From Streptomyces sp. LUP47B (GTDB lineage Bacteria > Actinomycetota > Actinomycetes > Streptomycetales > Streptomycetaceae): a stretch of DNA of 64,000 bases. The stretch spans positions 887,562 to 951,561 of the forward strand of contig NZ_MJAH01000006.1 of NCBI RefSeq assembly GCF_001746295.1, in the 5' to 3' direction. Each line of letters starts with the position of its first letter. Position 1 is the stretch's first letter. The position numbers and the translations under genes were made by a program. The notes beneath the pieces were generated by a model that did no database searches, had not been told where the DNA came from, and was given only the letters and a program-made list of their open reading frames with translations. Below are positions 37,800-45,659 of this stretch, piece by piece.

Positions 37800-38699
37800 A
37801 TGACCAGATCCGGAGCGCCGAGGATGACAGATCACGTCGGCGAGCCGCTCACCCACGGCCGGCCACGGGTCAACGGGGTCGATCTGCACTATGCGACGGG
37901 CGGCAGTGGCGACCCGGTCGTCCTGCTCCACGGCGTGCCGAAGAACATGTTCTTCTGGCGGCACGTCATCCCGCTGCTCACACCGCACTACACGGTCGTC
38001 GCGGTGGACCTGCGCGGATTCGGCGGCTCCGGACGTCCGGCGACCGGGTACGACACGCGGACCCTGGCCGCCGACATCGCCGCGCTCATGACAGTGCTGG
38101 GACACGACCGGTACCGCGTGGTGGGCGAGGACTGGGGTGCGGCCGTCGCCTACGCCGTGGCGGCCTTCCACCGCCCGAAGGTCGTCCAACTCGTCTTCCA
38201 GGAGACGAGACTGCCCGGCCTGCCGGTCCCCGACCTCGGGCCGCTCGTCGCCGAGGATCCCCGCACTGGCTGGCATCGTTCGTTGTTCAGCCTGCCGCAC
38301 TATCCCGAGTTGCTGCTCGCCGGCACGGAACGCGCCTTCTGGACGTACTTCATGCGGCGGATCATGTGGGACCCGAGCGCGTACACGGACGCCGACGAGG
38401 ACGAATACACCCGAGGGCTCGAAGAACCGGGCGGCCACCACGCCGTGTTCGAGCTGTACCGGGCCACCGAGACCGACGCCGAACAGAACCGGCCGCAGTT
38501 CGCCATCCCGCTGGAATGCCCGGTGTTGGCCGTCGGAGGTCGCGCCTACCTCGCCGCGGAGCCCGGGGAGCAGATGGCTCAGGTCGCGGTGGACGTCACA
38601 CCTGTGGTGATCGAGCAGGCGGGGCACAACATCCCGTTGGAGGCGCCCGTCGAACTCGCGCGCTGCTACCTCGACTTCTTCGCGTCCGCGAAAGAATGA
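37800..38699 (+). CDS. Alpha/beta hydrolase, epoxide-hydrolase/haloacetate-dehalogenase-like
   Basis: 299 residues from the ATG at 37800 (GAGGGGG upstream); an ATG eight codons later is also possible. Features: HGVPKNMFFWRH (HGxP), DLRGFGGSGRP, nucleophile Asp in GEDWGAAVAY and His in QAGHNIPLEAP. The Asp nucleophile and long cap region (about 150-225) match epoxide hydrolases and fluoroacetate dehalogenases. The acid position reads VGGRAYLAAEPG, with no Asp in the usual place. Cytoplasmic. Monocistronic after the LAL regulator. Confidence 0.88.
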   Translation: MTRSGAPRMTDHVGEPLTHGRPRVNGVDLHYATGGSGDPVVLLHGVPKNMFFWRHVIPLLTPHYTVVAVDLRGFGGSGRPATGYDTRTLAADIAALMTVLGHDRYRVVGEDWGAAVAYAVAAFHRPKVVQLVFQETRLPGLPVPDLGPLVAEDPRTGWHRSLFSLPHYPELLLAGTERAFWTYFMRRIMWDPSAYTDADEDEYTRGLEEPGGHHAVFELYRATETDAEQNRPQFAIPLECPVLAVGGRAYLAAEPGEQMAQVAVDVTPVVIEQAGHNIPLEAPVELARCYLDFFASAKE

Positions 38700-38895
38700 C
38701 AGTTCAGCAGTGCGGCCGTAGCGCTGCGCCGACGACGGTCACCGCGTCACCTCGATGCGGTCGTGGACGACGGTCGACCGACTCCCACCGCAGGGAACTC
38801 CCCTTGCCGCCGGGCGGGAAGAGAGCGGGCCGCAGAACCGTACCTCGCAGGGGCGGGCGGCTGAAAGCGCACCTTCTCTCACGGAGACGGCAACG

Positions 38896-39576
38896 TCAGC
38901 GCACCGCTTTCTGCCCCGTCGGTCCGACAGCGAACCACCTGCCGTCGACGCCCTGTCCGTTCAGGTCACCGGCCCCGGCATCGCCGGAGAAGCGGTAGAC
39001 GGGCCAGCCACCCACCGTGACCTGGACCTGTCCGTCCTGTCGGCGGATGGCCCCGACCTCCTTCGGGTTCACACCCGCCAGGTAGACGTTGCCACCCTCC
39101 TTGATGGTCACCGGTGGCCACTTCGAGGCACAGGCGTCATCGCAGTTCGACTGGGACGGGTCGGCGGTGTCGCCGTCGAAACGGTAGAGCGCCGCTTGGT
39201 TGACGTTGATCAGGTGGGCCACCGGCAATTGCGGCGAGGTCACCGCCGACAGCTGCACCCACTGGGGCGGAGTCTCCTGCACCGCCGCGCCGACCACCGT
39301 GCCGCCGGTGCCGTTGAGGCCCGCGTCCCGCGCCGTGGAGTCCACCACCTGCAGCGCCGAATTGCCGGCTCCCTGGCTGGGCGCGGCCGTCGTGGGCAAC
39401 GCCGAGGACGTGGCCGGGGCGGGGGCCGGGGTGGACGGATCCTTGCTGTCACCGATCTGGATCGTCTTGCCGCAGGCGGTCAGGCTCACCACACCGCACA
39501 CCGCGAGGACGGTGGCGACAGTGGCACGGTGCTTGGCGGCGCCGGGGGACAGCAGGCCGCTGAGAAACGAGGTCAT
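38896..39576 (-). CDS. Lipoprotein with secreted repeats of the COG4315 type
   Basis: 226 residues from the ATG at 39576; no clear ribosome site. The signal peptide ends in lipobox LTAC, followed by a Pro/Ala/Thr/Ser linker. Two copies of the short repeat that carries the Y-x4-D pattern are seen: ALYRFDGDTADPSQSNCDDA with CASKWPPV, and PVYRFSGDAGAGDLNGQG ending GRWFAV. The pair CDDAC may form a disulfide. This repeat family is widespread in actinobacterial cell-surface lipoproteins; function unknown, with occasional proposals of redox roles. Divergent from the first T7SS-linked small gene. Confidence 0.88.
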   Translation of the reverse strand: MTSFLSGLLSPGAAKHRATVATVLAVCGVVSLTACGKTIQIGDSKDPSTPAPAPATSSALPTTAAPSQGAGNSALQVVDSTARDAGLNGTGGTVVGAAVQETPPQWVQLSAVTSPQLPVAHLINVNQAALYRFDGDTADPSQSNCDDACASKWPPVTIKEGGNVYLAGVNPKEVGAIRRQDGQVQVTVGGWPVYRFSGDAGAGDLNGQGVDGRWFAVGPTGQKAVR

Positions 39577-39719
39577 GCGAAGAACACGACACGGAGGCCG
39601 CCGAAGGTTCAATGCCGTGCCCGGACCGCCTCACACTCGGCCCGGTTGAACGATCCGGCCCTGTGACCTCGTGTCCCTTGCAGAGACGGATGGCCAGCGC
39701 ACAGGAACGGGAGCCGGCA

Positions 39720-40010
39720 GTGACAGACATCCACGTCCCCGATGACGCACTCAAGGACGGCGCGAAGAGAATGCGCCTCGTGCAGGACAACATCGACATC
39801 GGAAACACCACGTTCGACTTCGATGCCGCCTTCGGACGCGAGCTGTCCAGCGGCGCTGCACAGAACTTCGAGGACCGGTGGAACGACGGCAAGCACCAGC
39901 TGCAGAAGCAGGTGGGGGGCATCATCGACGCCATCACCCAGATCTCCGACGCCTTCGACGAGGCGGACCGGCGCTCGGCGGCGAGTCTCGACGACAGCCA
40001 GGGCAATTGA
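39720..40010 (+). CDS. WXG100-like small helical protein, probable T7SS substrate
   Basis: 96 residues from the GTG at 39720 (GGGAG six bases upstream). No signal peptide. It is predicted as two helices around a turn with W-N-D-G (FEDRWNDGKHQLQKQV), where WXG100 proteins have W-x-G, and an acidic tail (DAFDEADRRSAASLDDS). The length and hairpin shape fit ESX substrates, but the motif is W-x-x-G, so family membership is inferred. It forms a two-gene unit with 40042-40692, separated by 31 bases, and converges on the EssC gene. Confidence 0.7.
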   Translation: MTDIHVPDDALKDGAKRMRLVQDNIDIGNTTFDFDAAFGRELSSGAAQNFEDRWNDGKHQLQKQVGGIIDAITQISDAFDEADRRSAASLDDSQGN

Positions 40011-40041
40011 CCTCCCCGACGGACACGGTGAAGGGTGACCG

Positions 40042-40692
40042 ATGAGCACGGCACAGCGATTCCTGCTGGAGATCCCCGACGGGTGGGACCAGGTCGATCT
40101 GAGCGGCGAGGAGATGGCGCGGGTTCGCGCACAAGCTCTCGCCTCGACCGACGACCCGCGGCAGAAGGCCGAGATCAACGACATGTTCCGTCAGGGCCGT
40201 GAGGTGACCCGCGCCGCACGCCGCTACGGAGCGCTGCTGGCCTCGGGCACGGCGACCATGTACCCGGACGGACTCTTCATGGCGTACGGCATGGTCTTCG
40301 CCGTCACCACACCCGAAGGCCAGGAGCTGACGCTGCCCGTGCTGTCCGCGCAACTGGGTGTCTCCTCCGGCACCGGTGCGGCACCGAAGGACCGCGTGAT
40401 CACCTCGGTGGAGGTGCCCCATGTCGGCCCGGCGGCGCGCGTGACCGGCACGGAGGTGACACGGGTGACCGCGGACATCTCCGTCAAGCTGCTGACGATG
40501 CACACGATGATGCCGGTGCCCGGCACCCCCCAGGACTTCCTCGCGGTTTCCCTCGCCAGCCCGAACCTGCCGTTGAAGGACGAGGTGTACGACCTCTTCG
40601 ACGCCATCACGAGCACGTTCCGGTTCATCACCGACGACGGCGTCCAGGTTCCCGCGGGAGCGAGCAGCACCGGCGAGAGCCCCTCCGGCTGA
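40042..40692 (+). CDS. T7SS-linked protein of unknown function
   Basis: 216 residues from the ATG at 40042 (GAAGGGTG upstream). No signal peptide or TM segment. It starts FLLEIPDGWDQVDL and ends FDAITSTFRFITDDG. The alternating beta-strand pattern and the FLAVSLASPNLPLKDEVYDL ending resemble Mog1/PsbP-like or LpqN-like folds, but I cannot name a family. Small genes of this type sit beside WXG100 genes in Streptomyces T7SS loci, so a chaperone-like or accessory role is conceivable. Confidence 0.75.
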   Translation: MSTAQRFLLEIPDGWDQVDLSGEEMARVRAQALASTDDPRQKAEINDMFRQGREVTRAARRYGALLASGTATMYPDGLFMAYGMVFAVTTPEGQELTLPVLSAQLGVSSGTGAAPKDRVITSVEVPHVGPAARVTGTEVTRVTADISVKLLTMHTMMPVPGTPQDFLAVSLASPNLPLKDEVYDLFDAITSTFRFITDDGVQVPAGASSTGESPSG

Positions 40693-40709
40693 GGCCCCTG
40701 CTGTCGGTT

Positions 40710-40740
40710 CAGGGCGGCCCTTGGTACGACAGCCGCCCTG
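40710..40740 (+). terminator. Terminator after the T7SS-linked unknown gene
   Basis: CAGGGCGGC (40710-40718) and GCCGCCCTG (40732-40740): a 9-bp perfect stem with 13-base loop, 18 bases after the stop. Confidence 0.7.
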
Positions 40741-40782
40741 CAGCGGGGCCGCAGCAGCCCCACGCCTCGTCACCGGGGGGAA

Positions 40783-40820
40783 GGAGGCGCACATCCAGGG
40801 GGACCTGGGGGTGCGCCTCC
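40783..40820 (-). terminator. Terminator after the EssC-like gene
   Basis: GGAGGCGCAC (40783-40792) and GTGCGCCTCC (40811-40820) with an inner CCAGG/CCTGG, six bases beyond the end of the EssC-like gene. Confidence 0.8.
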
Positions 40821-40825
40821 GGCTA

Positions 40826-43800
40826 TTACCGGTCCGTGTCCAGGTATGGCACCTGCACGGTCCTCAGCACTCCGTCGCCCAGGTGCAGCAGGCCCCGGCC
40901 CGGCTGCGGGGCCTGGCCGACGACACCGCGGCTCAGCTTCACGCCGATGACCTCGCCGTCGCTCAGTCCCTGCGGGGAGAGGAGCATGCCGGTGCGGTTG
41001 CGCTTCACCTGACCCATCCATCCGGCCAGGCTCAGTGACAGCGACTCGGCGTTGCCGGCCGCGAGCACGCCCCAGCCGGTTCCGGCGCCGCCGCGGGCGA
41101 GCAGAGCGAGGTCGGAGTCGATCTCGGCGCCCATGAAGAGTTCGGCGTCGTCGACGACGATCACGCCGTACTCCTGCGAGACGTTGTTGAGTGCCTGCCG
41201 GAAGTCACCCACCGGCACCTCCGCGTCGGTGATGACGGTGACCACGCCCGGCCGCCCCTGCAGATCGCGCAGGGGTGAGCGCCGCGGGGCCAGCACGATC
41301 AGGCCGGTGCCGGCCGCCAGCAGCGACTCCGCCGTCGTGAGCAGGGTGGTGCTGCGTCCGGTGCGCGGCGGCCCGGCGATCACGAAGGTCGGCACGTCCG
41401 TGAGGTCGGGACCGAGCGAGGTGAGGGTATCCCCGCCGACGGCCACCAGTGGGCGCATCGGTCCCCCCGCGGTGTGCAGGGCGAGGGCGTCGGCGTACGT
41501 GATCCGGTCGGGCAGGACGTCCAGCCGGAGCGCGCGGCGGGCGTCGGGGACCGCGGCCTCACGCTCGATCAGCTGCCGGCCCAGCGCGGCCAGGACATCG
41601 GCCTGCGCGGTGCCCGCGAGGTCCTCGCCGAGCACGGCGATCTGGACCTCGCTGAGGTCCTGGGGGCGGATGCCCCGGCCGGGCCCGGGGTCGGACGGCG
41701 CGGACTTGGTGGGGATTCCGACGCCGGAGTAGTCCTGCCGGTCGTTGAGCCTGAGGACGATCTTGTCCTCGGTGGTGCCGGAGAAGCGGCTGCCGCCGAG
41801 CACCCGGTCACCGGCCGGCACGACGTGGATGCCCACGCCCGCACCGTCGCGCAGCAGACGCAGCATGCGCTCCATGTAGCTGCCGTTGTCGTACGAGGTG
41901 AACTCGCGCTCGAAGACCTCGAACCGGTCGACCAGCAGCACGATGTGCGCGAGCCTCTCGTGCAGTGGCTGGCTGCTGCGCAGTTCGGTCAGGTCCGCCG
42001 TGCCGCGCGCGCCCAGAATGCTCTGGCGCCCGGTGAGTTCGGCGCCGAGGCGGTCCAGCAGCCGGCCCAGCCGCTCGATCTGGGTACGGTCGACGACGGC
42101 ACCGCAGTGCGGCAGTTCGGTGAGCACGTTGAGAGCGCCGTTGCCGCAGTCGATGCCGTACAGGTGCACGTCGTCGGCCCCGTGGGCCTGGCCGAGCGCC
42201 GCGGCCAGGGTGCGCAGCGCCTGGGAGCGCCCGCTGCGGGGCGAGCCGATGATGTGCAGATGGCCCGTCCGGTCCAGGTCGAACGTCAGCGGCGCCCGGC
42301 TCTGCTGGGCGGGCAGGTCGACAATGCCGTACGCGACCGGAGGCAGCGCTGCCTCGCGTTCGGCGGCCGGCTTCGGCGCGGGTGCCGCAGTCCACGGCAG
42401 CAGGGCGGGCAGGGGCGGCAACCACGGGCTGGGCTGGCGCGGCACCCCGGCCAGCGTGGCGGCCTCGGCGACGGCGCCGACGAGCACTGCGAGGTCGGTG
42501 ACCGCCTCGGTCTGCGCCGCCGCGGAACCACTCCGCGCGCGCAGACTCGGCAGCGGGCCTCCCAGATCGTTCCAGGACACCGGCATCGCGGTGACGGCCA
42601 CCTCCGTGCCTGCGTCGGACAAGCCTCCGGGACGGCGGCCGCCGACACGTCCGGACTGGAACGGCAGCAGCGCCGACGGGCCCAGACGGGCATAGGCACG
42701 GCCGGGGTTGGCCGGGGAGATGTCACCGGAGTCGGGAGCGTCGATGATGTCCCGGCTCTCGCCGGTGTCGGTGGTGCGCAGGGCGATCCGCAGGTTGGTG
42801 TTGGCGCGGATGTCGGGGGTGACCGCGCCACCGGGCCGCTGGGTGGCCAGCACCAGATGGATGCCGAGGGACCGGCCGCGCTGCGCGATGTTCACCAAGC
42901 CCGAGATGAAGTCGGGCAGTTCACGCGCCATGGAGGCGAACTCGTCGATGACGAGCAGTAGCCGCGGCAGCGGCGGCAGGACGTCACCGCCCCGCGAGCG
43001 CTTGTCGAGGTAGTCCTCGAGGTCCTTGGCGCCGATGTGGGCCAGCTGCGTCTCACGGCGGCGCAGTTCGGCACCGAGGGAGACCAGGGCGCGTTCCACC
43101 AGCCGGGTGTCCAGGTCGGTCACCAGACCGACGGTGTGCGGCAGGTCGGCGCATTCGGCGAAGGCACTGCCGCCCTTGTAGTCGACGAGGACGAACGTCA
43201 TCTCGTCGGGCCGGTTGACCACGGCGAGGGTGGCGACGAGGGTCTGCAGCAGCTCGGACTTGCCGGAGCCGGTGGTGCCGGCGATGAGGGCGTGCGGGCC
43301 GTCGCGCACCAGGTCGACGGCGAACTCCCCGTCATAACCGACGCCGAGGACCGCCTTCGTGGACCGGCCACCCAGGGACCAGCCCGCCGCCAGTGCCTGT
43401 GCGGTGGGCGGCTCGATCTGCAGCAGATCCAGCAGCCGTACGGATCCGGGCAGCGCGCCCTCGTCGCTGTCGCCCACACCTCGCAAGGGGGCGAGTGCCC
43501 GAGCGAAGTCCTCGTACCAGGCGGGCTCCGGGGAGTCACCGCGCACGTTCTCCAGCGCGGCGGCGGAACCGGTGCGTACCTTGGCGGTGCCCGTACCGGC
43601 CTCGGTGACGACGACGGCGCCGCACTCCTCGGGCAGCAGCCGCTCCTCCCGGTCGATGCAGATGGTGTGAACTCCCACCGCCGGCCCGTCGCGCAGCAGG
43701 GCGATCACGCCGGGCAGTGAACGGGCCCGGCGCGCCTCCTCCAGGACGACGAGGATGTCGGGGTAGCCGTTGGCACCGCCCCGCGTGATGTCCGGTCCGG

Positions 43801-45226
43801 CCGCGCCACGGGCGGCGACGATCTGGCCGAGTTCGCCGACGCGACGGGCCAGCGAATCCGCGGTGCTGCCGATCAGGGCGTAGGCGTCCTCGCCCTGCGC
43901 CCGGGTGTGCGGCAGCCAGCGGGTCCAGGACCAGTCGCGTTCGCCGGACGGCCCGGCGAGGACGACGATACGCAGGTCGGTGGGGCTGTGCAGGGCGGCG
44001 GCCTGCGCGGTCAGCCATCCCGCCAGCCGGGTCGCGCCCGATCCGGCGACACCCGCGACACCGACCCGGCGCAGGGGAAGGGCCACCGGCACCTGGTACA
44101 GCCACGGCACGGTGTTGCGGCGGTGCTCGTCCTGTTCCGGGTCGTCGACGCCGACCGACGACGGCAGATCGGCGGTGCCCGCGCGCACGGACAGGAAGTC
44201 GGGGTCCTGCCAGCGGCGTTCCCACAGCCGTTCCGACGGCTGGACCGCCATCTGCAGCAGCGTGGCCGGATCGGGCAGGGAGAGACGGAGGTTGTGCTGT
44301 TCGTCCAGAACGGCGGCGTCGATGTCCGCGCGGACGCCGGCCACCGCCCGGTCGTACTCCTCCTTCTTCTCCAGGTACTTCAGCATCGCCTGCTTGCGCC
44401 CGCCGAACTGGGTGACCAGGGCGGCGAGCGGCGAGAGCAGGGCGATGAAGACGAACGACCACCGGTGGGTGACGAAGATGGCGATCGCGGCGCTGCCGGC
44501 CGGCAGCAGCAGGATCGGCAGCAGCGGGATGGGCCGCTTGTCGGGCTTGATGGGAGGCGTGGGCAGCCGGAACTTCGCCCCCGCCGCGGGCGGCAGGAAC
44601 CTCGGCGGCCGGTTGAACTCCAGGCCGATCCCGTCCTCCGCCGCGACCAGCGGTGCGCGCGCCGTTCGCCTGGAGGTGAGCTCGAGCAGGATGTTGCCTA
44701 CGGCGAGCTGGCTGCCCTCGCGCCAGGGGGACCGGGTGCCCGAGGGCTTGCCGTCGAGCAAAGCGTTCTCGGTCTCGAGAAGTTCGGCGCGGCCGTCGAG
44801 GTGGACGCGTACCCGTGCCGCGAGCGCCGGGGCGCCCTCGGCCAGGCGGATACGGCAGCCCGGGGCGGTGCCGATGTCGTAGTCGCCGGGGACCAGGCGG
44901 TAGGTAGTGCCCGCGCCGGGCCCGGAGACGATGCGGACCTCGGTGCGGCCCTCGGGCTCGGCCTCCCCGGAAACGGGAGCGCCGAGCCCCAGGTCCATGC
45001 CGTCCCGTACCCCCGCCACCTGCAGAGTGCTGCGCGGGTCGACGAGCGTCGAGCCGATGTACAGGGCCGGCTCCGGCGGCGTGGTGCCGTCGGCCCCCGC
45101 GTACCCGACGGCGCGTGCCAGATCGGACGCGAACCTGCCTGCGGTGGCGGTGGGTTCGGTCTGCACGGAGACGGTGGAGGACGCCTCCTCGGCCCGCGGG
45201 TCACGAACGCTGACGGTCAGTCGCAC
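40826..45226 (-). CDS. EssC/EccC-type FtsK/SpoIIIE ATPase of a type VII secretion system
   Basis: 1466 residues. The N-terminus has a ubiquitin/FHA_2-like segment (1-85) and an FHA-like domain (about 95-190: IVSGPGAGTTYRLVPGDYDI), then two TM segments (about 235-285: PIPLLPILLLPAGSAAIAIF, WSFVFIALLSPLAALV). Three FtsK-type ATPase domains follow. The first has intact Walker A AGTTGSGKSELL (about 645) and Walker B LLLVIDEFASM. The second (GSPRSGRSQAL, about 990) and third (GPPRTGRSTTL, about 1280) have Arg in place of the Walker Lys, so only the first is likely fully active. The FHA-TM-FtsK order is that of Firmicutes EssC rather than mycobacterial EccCa/Cb. It powers export of WXG100 proteins; genes upstream encode substrates. 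Confidence 0.92.
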   Translation of the reverse strand: MRLTVSVRDPRAEEASSTVSVQTEPTATAGRFASDLARAVGYAGADGTTPPEPALYIGSTLVDPRSTLQVAGVRDGMDLGLGAPVSGEAEPEGRTEVRIVSGPGAGTTYRLVPGDYDIGTAPGCRIRLAEGAPALAARVRVHLDGRAELLETENALLDGKPSGTRSPWREGSQLAVGNILLELTSRRTARAPLVAAEDGIGLEFNRPPRFLPPAAGAKFRLPTPPIKPDKRPIPLLPILLLPAGSAAIAIFVTHRWSFVFIALLSPLAALVTQFGGRKQAMLKYLEKKEEYDRAVAGVRADIDAAVLDEQHNLRLSLPDPATLLQMAVQPSERLWERRWQDPDFLSVRAGTADLPSSVGVDDPEQDEHRRNTVPWLYQVPVALPLRRVGVAGVAGSGATRLAGWLTAQAAALHSPTDLRIVVLAGPSGERDWSWTRWLPHTRAQGEDAYALIGSTADSLARRVGELGQIVAARGAAGPDITRGGANGYPDILVVLEEARRARSLPGVIALLRDGPAVGVHTICIDREERLLPEECGAVVVTEAGTGTAKVRTGSAAALENVRGDSPEPAWYEDFARALAPLRGVGDSDEGALPGSVRLLDLLQIEPPTAQALAAGWSLGGRSTKAVLGVGYDGEFAVDLVRDGPHALIAGTTGSGKSELLQTLVATLAVVNRPDEMTFVLVDYKGGSAFAECADLPHTVGLVTDLDTRLVERALVSLGAELRRRETQLAHIGAKDLEDYLDKRSRGGDVLPPLPRLLLVIDEFASMARELPDFISGLVNIAQRGRSLGIHLVLATQRPGGAVTPDIRANTNLRIALRTTDTGESRDIIDAPDSGDISPANPGRAYARLGPSALLPFQSGRVGGRRPGGLSDAGTEVAVTAMPVSWNDLGGPLPSLRARSGSAAAQTEAVTDLAVLVGAVAEAATLAGVPRQPSPWLPPLPALLPWTAAPAPKPAAEREAALPPVAYGIVDLPAQQSRAPLTFDLDRTGHLHIIGSPRSGRSQALRTLAAALGQAHGADDVHLYGIDCGNGALNVLTELPHCGAVVDRTQIERLGRLLDRLGAELTGRQSILGARGTADLTELRSSQPLHERLAHIVLLVDRFEVFEREFTSYDNGSYMERMLRLLRDGAGVGIHVVPAGDRVLGGSRFSGTTEDKIVLRLNDRQDYSGVGIPTKSAPSDPGPGRGIRPQDLSEVQIAVLGEDLAGTAQADVLAALGRQLIEREAAVPDARRALRLDVLPDRITYADALALHTAGGPMRPLVAVGGDTLTSLGPDLTDVPTFVIAGPPRTGRSTTLLTTAESLLAAGTGLIVLAPRRSPLRDLQGRPGVVTVITDAEVPVGDFRQALNNVSQEYGVIVVDDAELFMGAEIDSDLALLARGGAGTGWGVLAAGNAESLSLSLAGWMGQVKRNRTGMLLSPQGLSDGEVIGVKLSRGVVGQAPQPGRGLLHLGDGVLRTVQVPYLDTDR

Positions 45227-45296
45227 TGCTCATCGTCCTTCTCGAGTAGCGGTGGGTCGGCCCCGCACGCCGAGGCGGCGAGCCGGGCCGGATGGG

Positions 45297-45590
45297 TCAG
45301 GACAGGGCGGAACCGAGCTGGTTGTCGGTTTGGTCGAAGGCCTCACCGACGGTCTTCACGTACTGGCCGATGCCCTGCAGGCCCTGGTTGACCTGCTCGA
45401 AGCCCTTGGCGAACTCGTCAAAGAACGGCGAGAACTTCTGCTGGGCGGCCGGGGTGCTGTAGCCGTCGGCGAGCAGGTTGGTGATCTTTCCCCTGACCTC
45501 GTTCAGCTTGTCCTGGAGCTGGGAGAAGTCGTTGAGCAGAGCCTGCGACGTCGACGAGGTGGTGTCGGAGTTGACGCTGTAGTTGGGCAC
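45297..45590 (-). CDS. WXG100-family protein lacking the W-x-G motif
   Basis: 97 residues. Short, acidic, all-helical, beginning NYSVNSDTTSSTSQALLNDF and ending DQTDNQLGSALS, with no signal peptide: the normal size and helical hairpin of ESAT-6-like proteins. At the turn the sequence is LLADGYSTPAAQQKFSPFF, so the W is missing; the conserved spacing to the A and F of the second helix remains. Immediately upstream of the EssC-like gene (70-base gap), so its main substrate or co-secreted partner is a fair inference. Confidence 0.85.
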   Translation of the reverse strand: MPNYSVNSDTTSSTSQALLNDFSQLQDKLNEVRGKITNLLADGYSTPAAQQKFSPFFDEFAKGFEQVNQGLQGIGQYVKTVGEAFDQTDNQLGSALS

Positions 45591-45659
45591 GGAAGTACTC
45601 CTTGCTGGTGGTTGGTGCCGTCCATCCGTTCAGGGATGGAGAACTGGCAGGCGTGGGGC

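Noticed and set aside
43907..45391. Long plus-strand frame opposite the EssC-like gene
   Set aside because: Low-complexity Arg/Gly translation; the minus strand has clear FtsK motifs.
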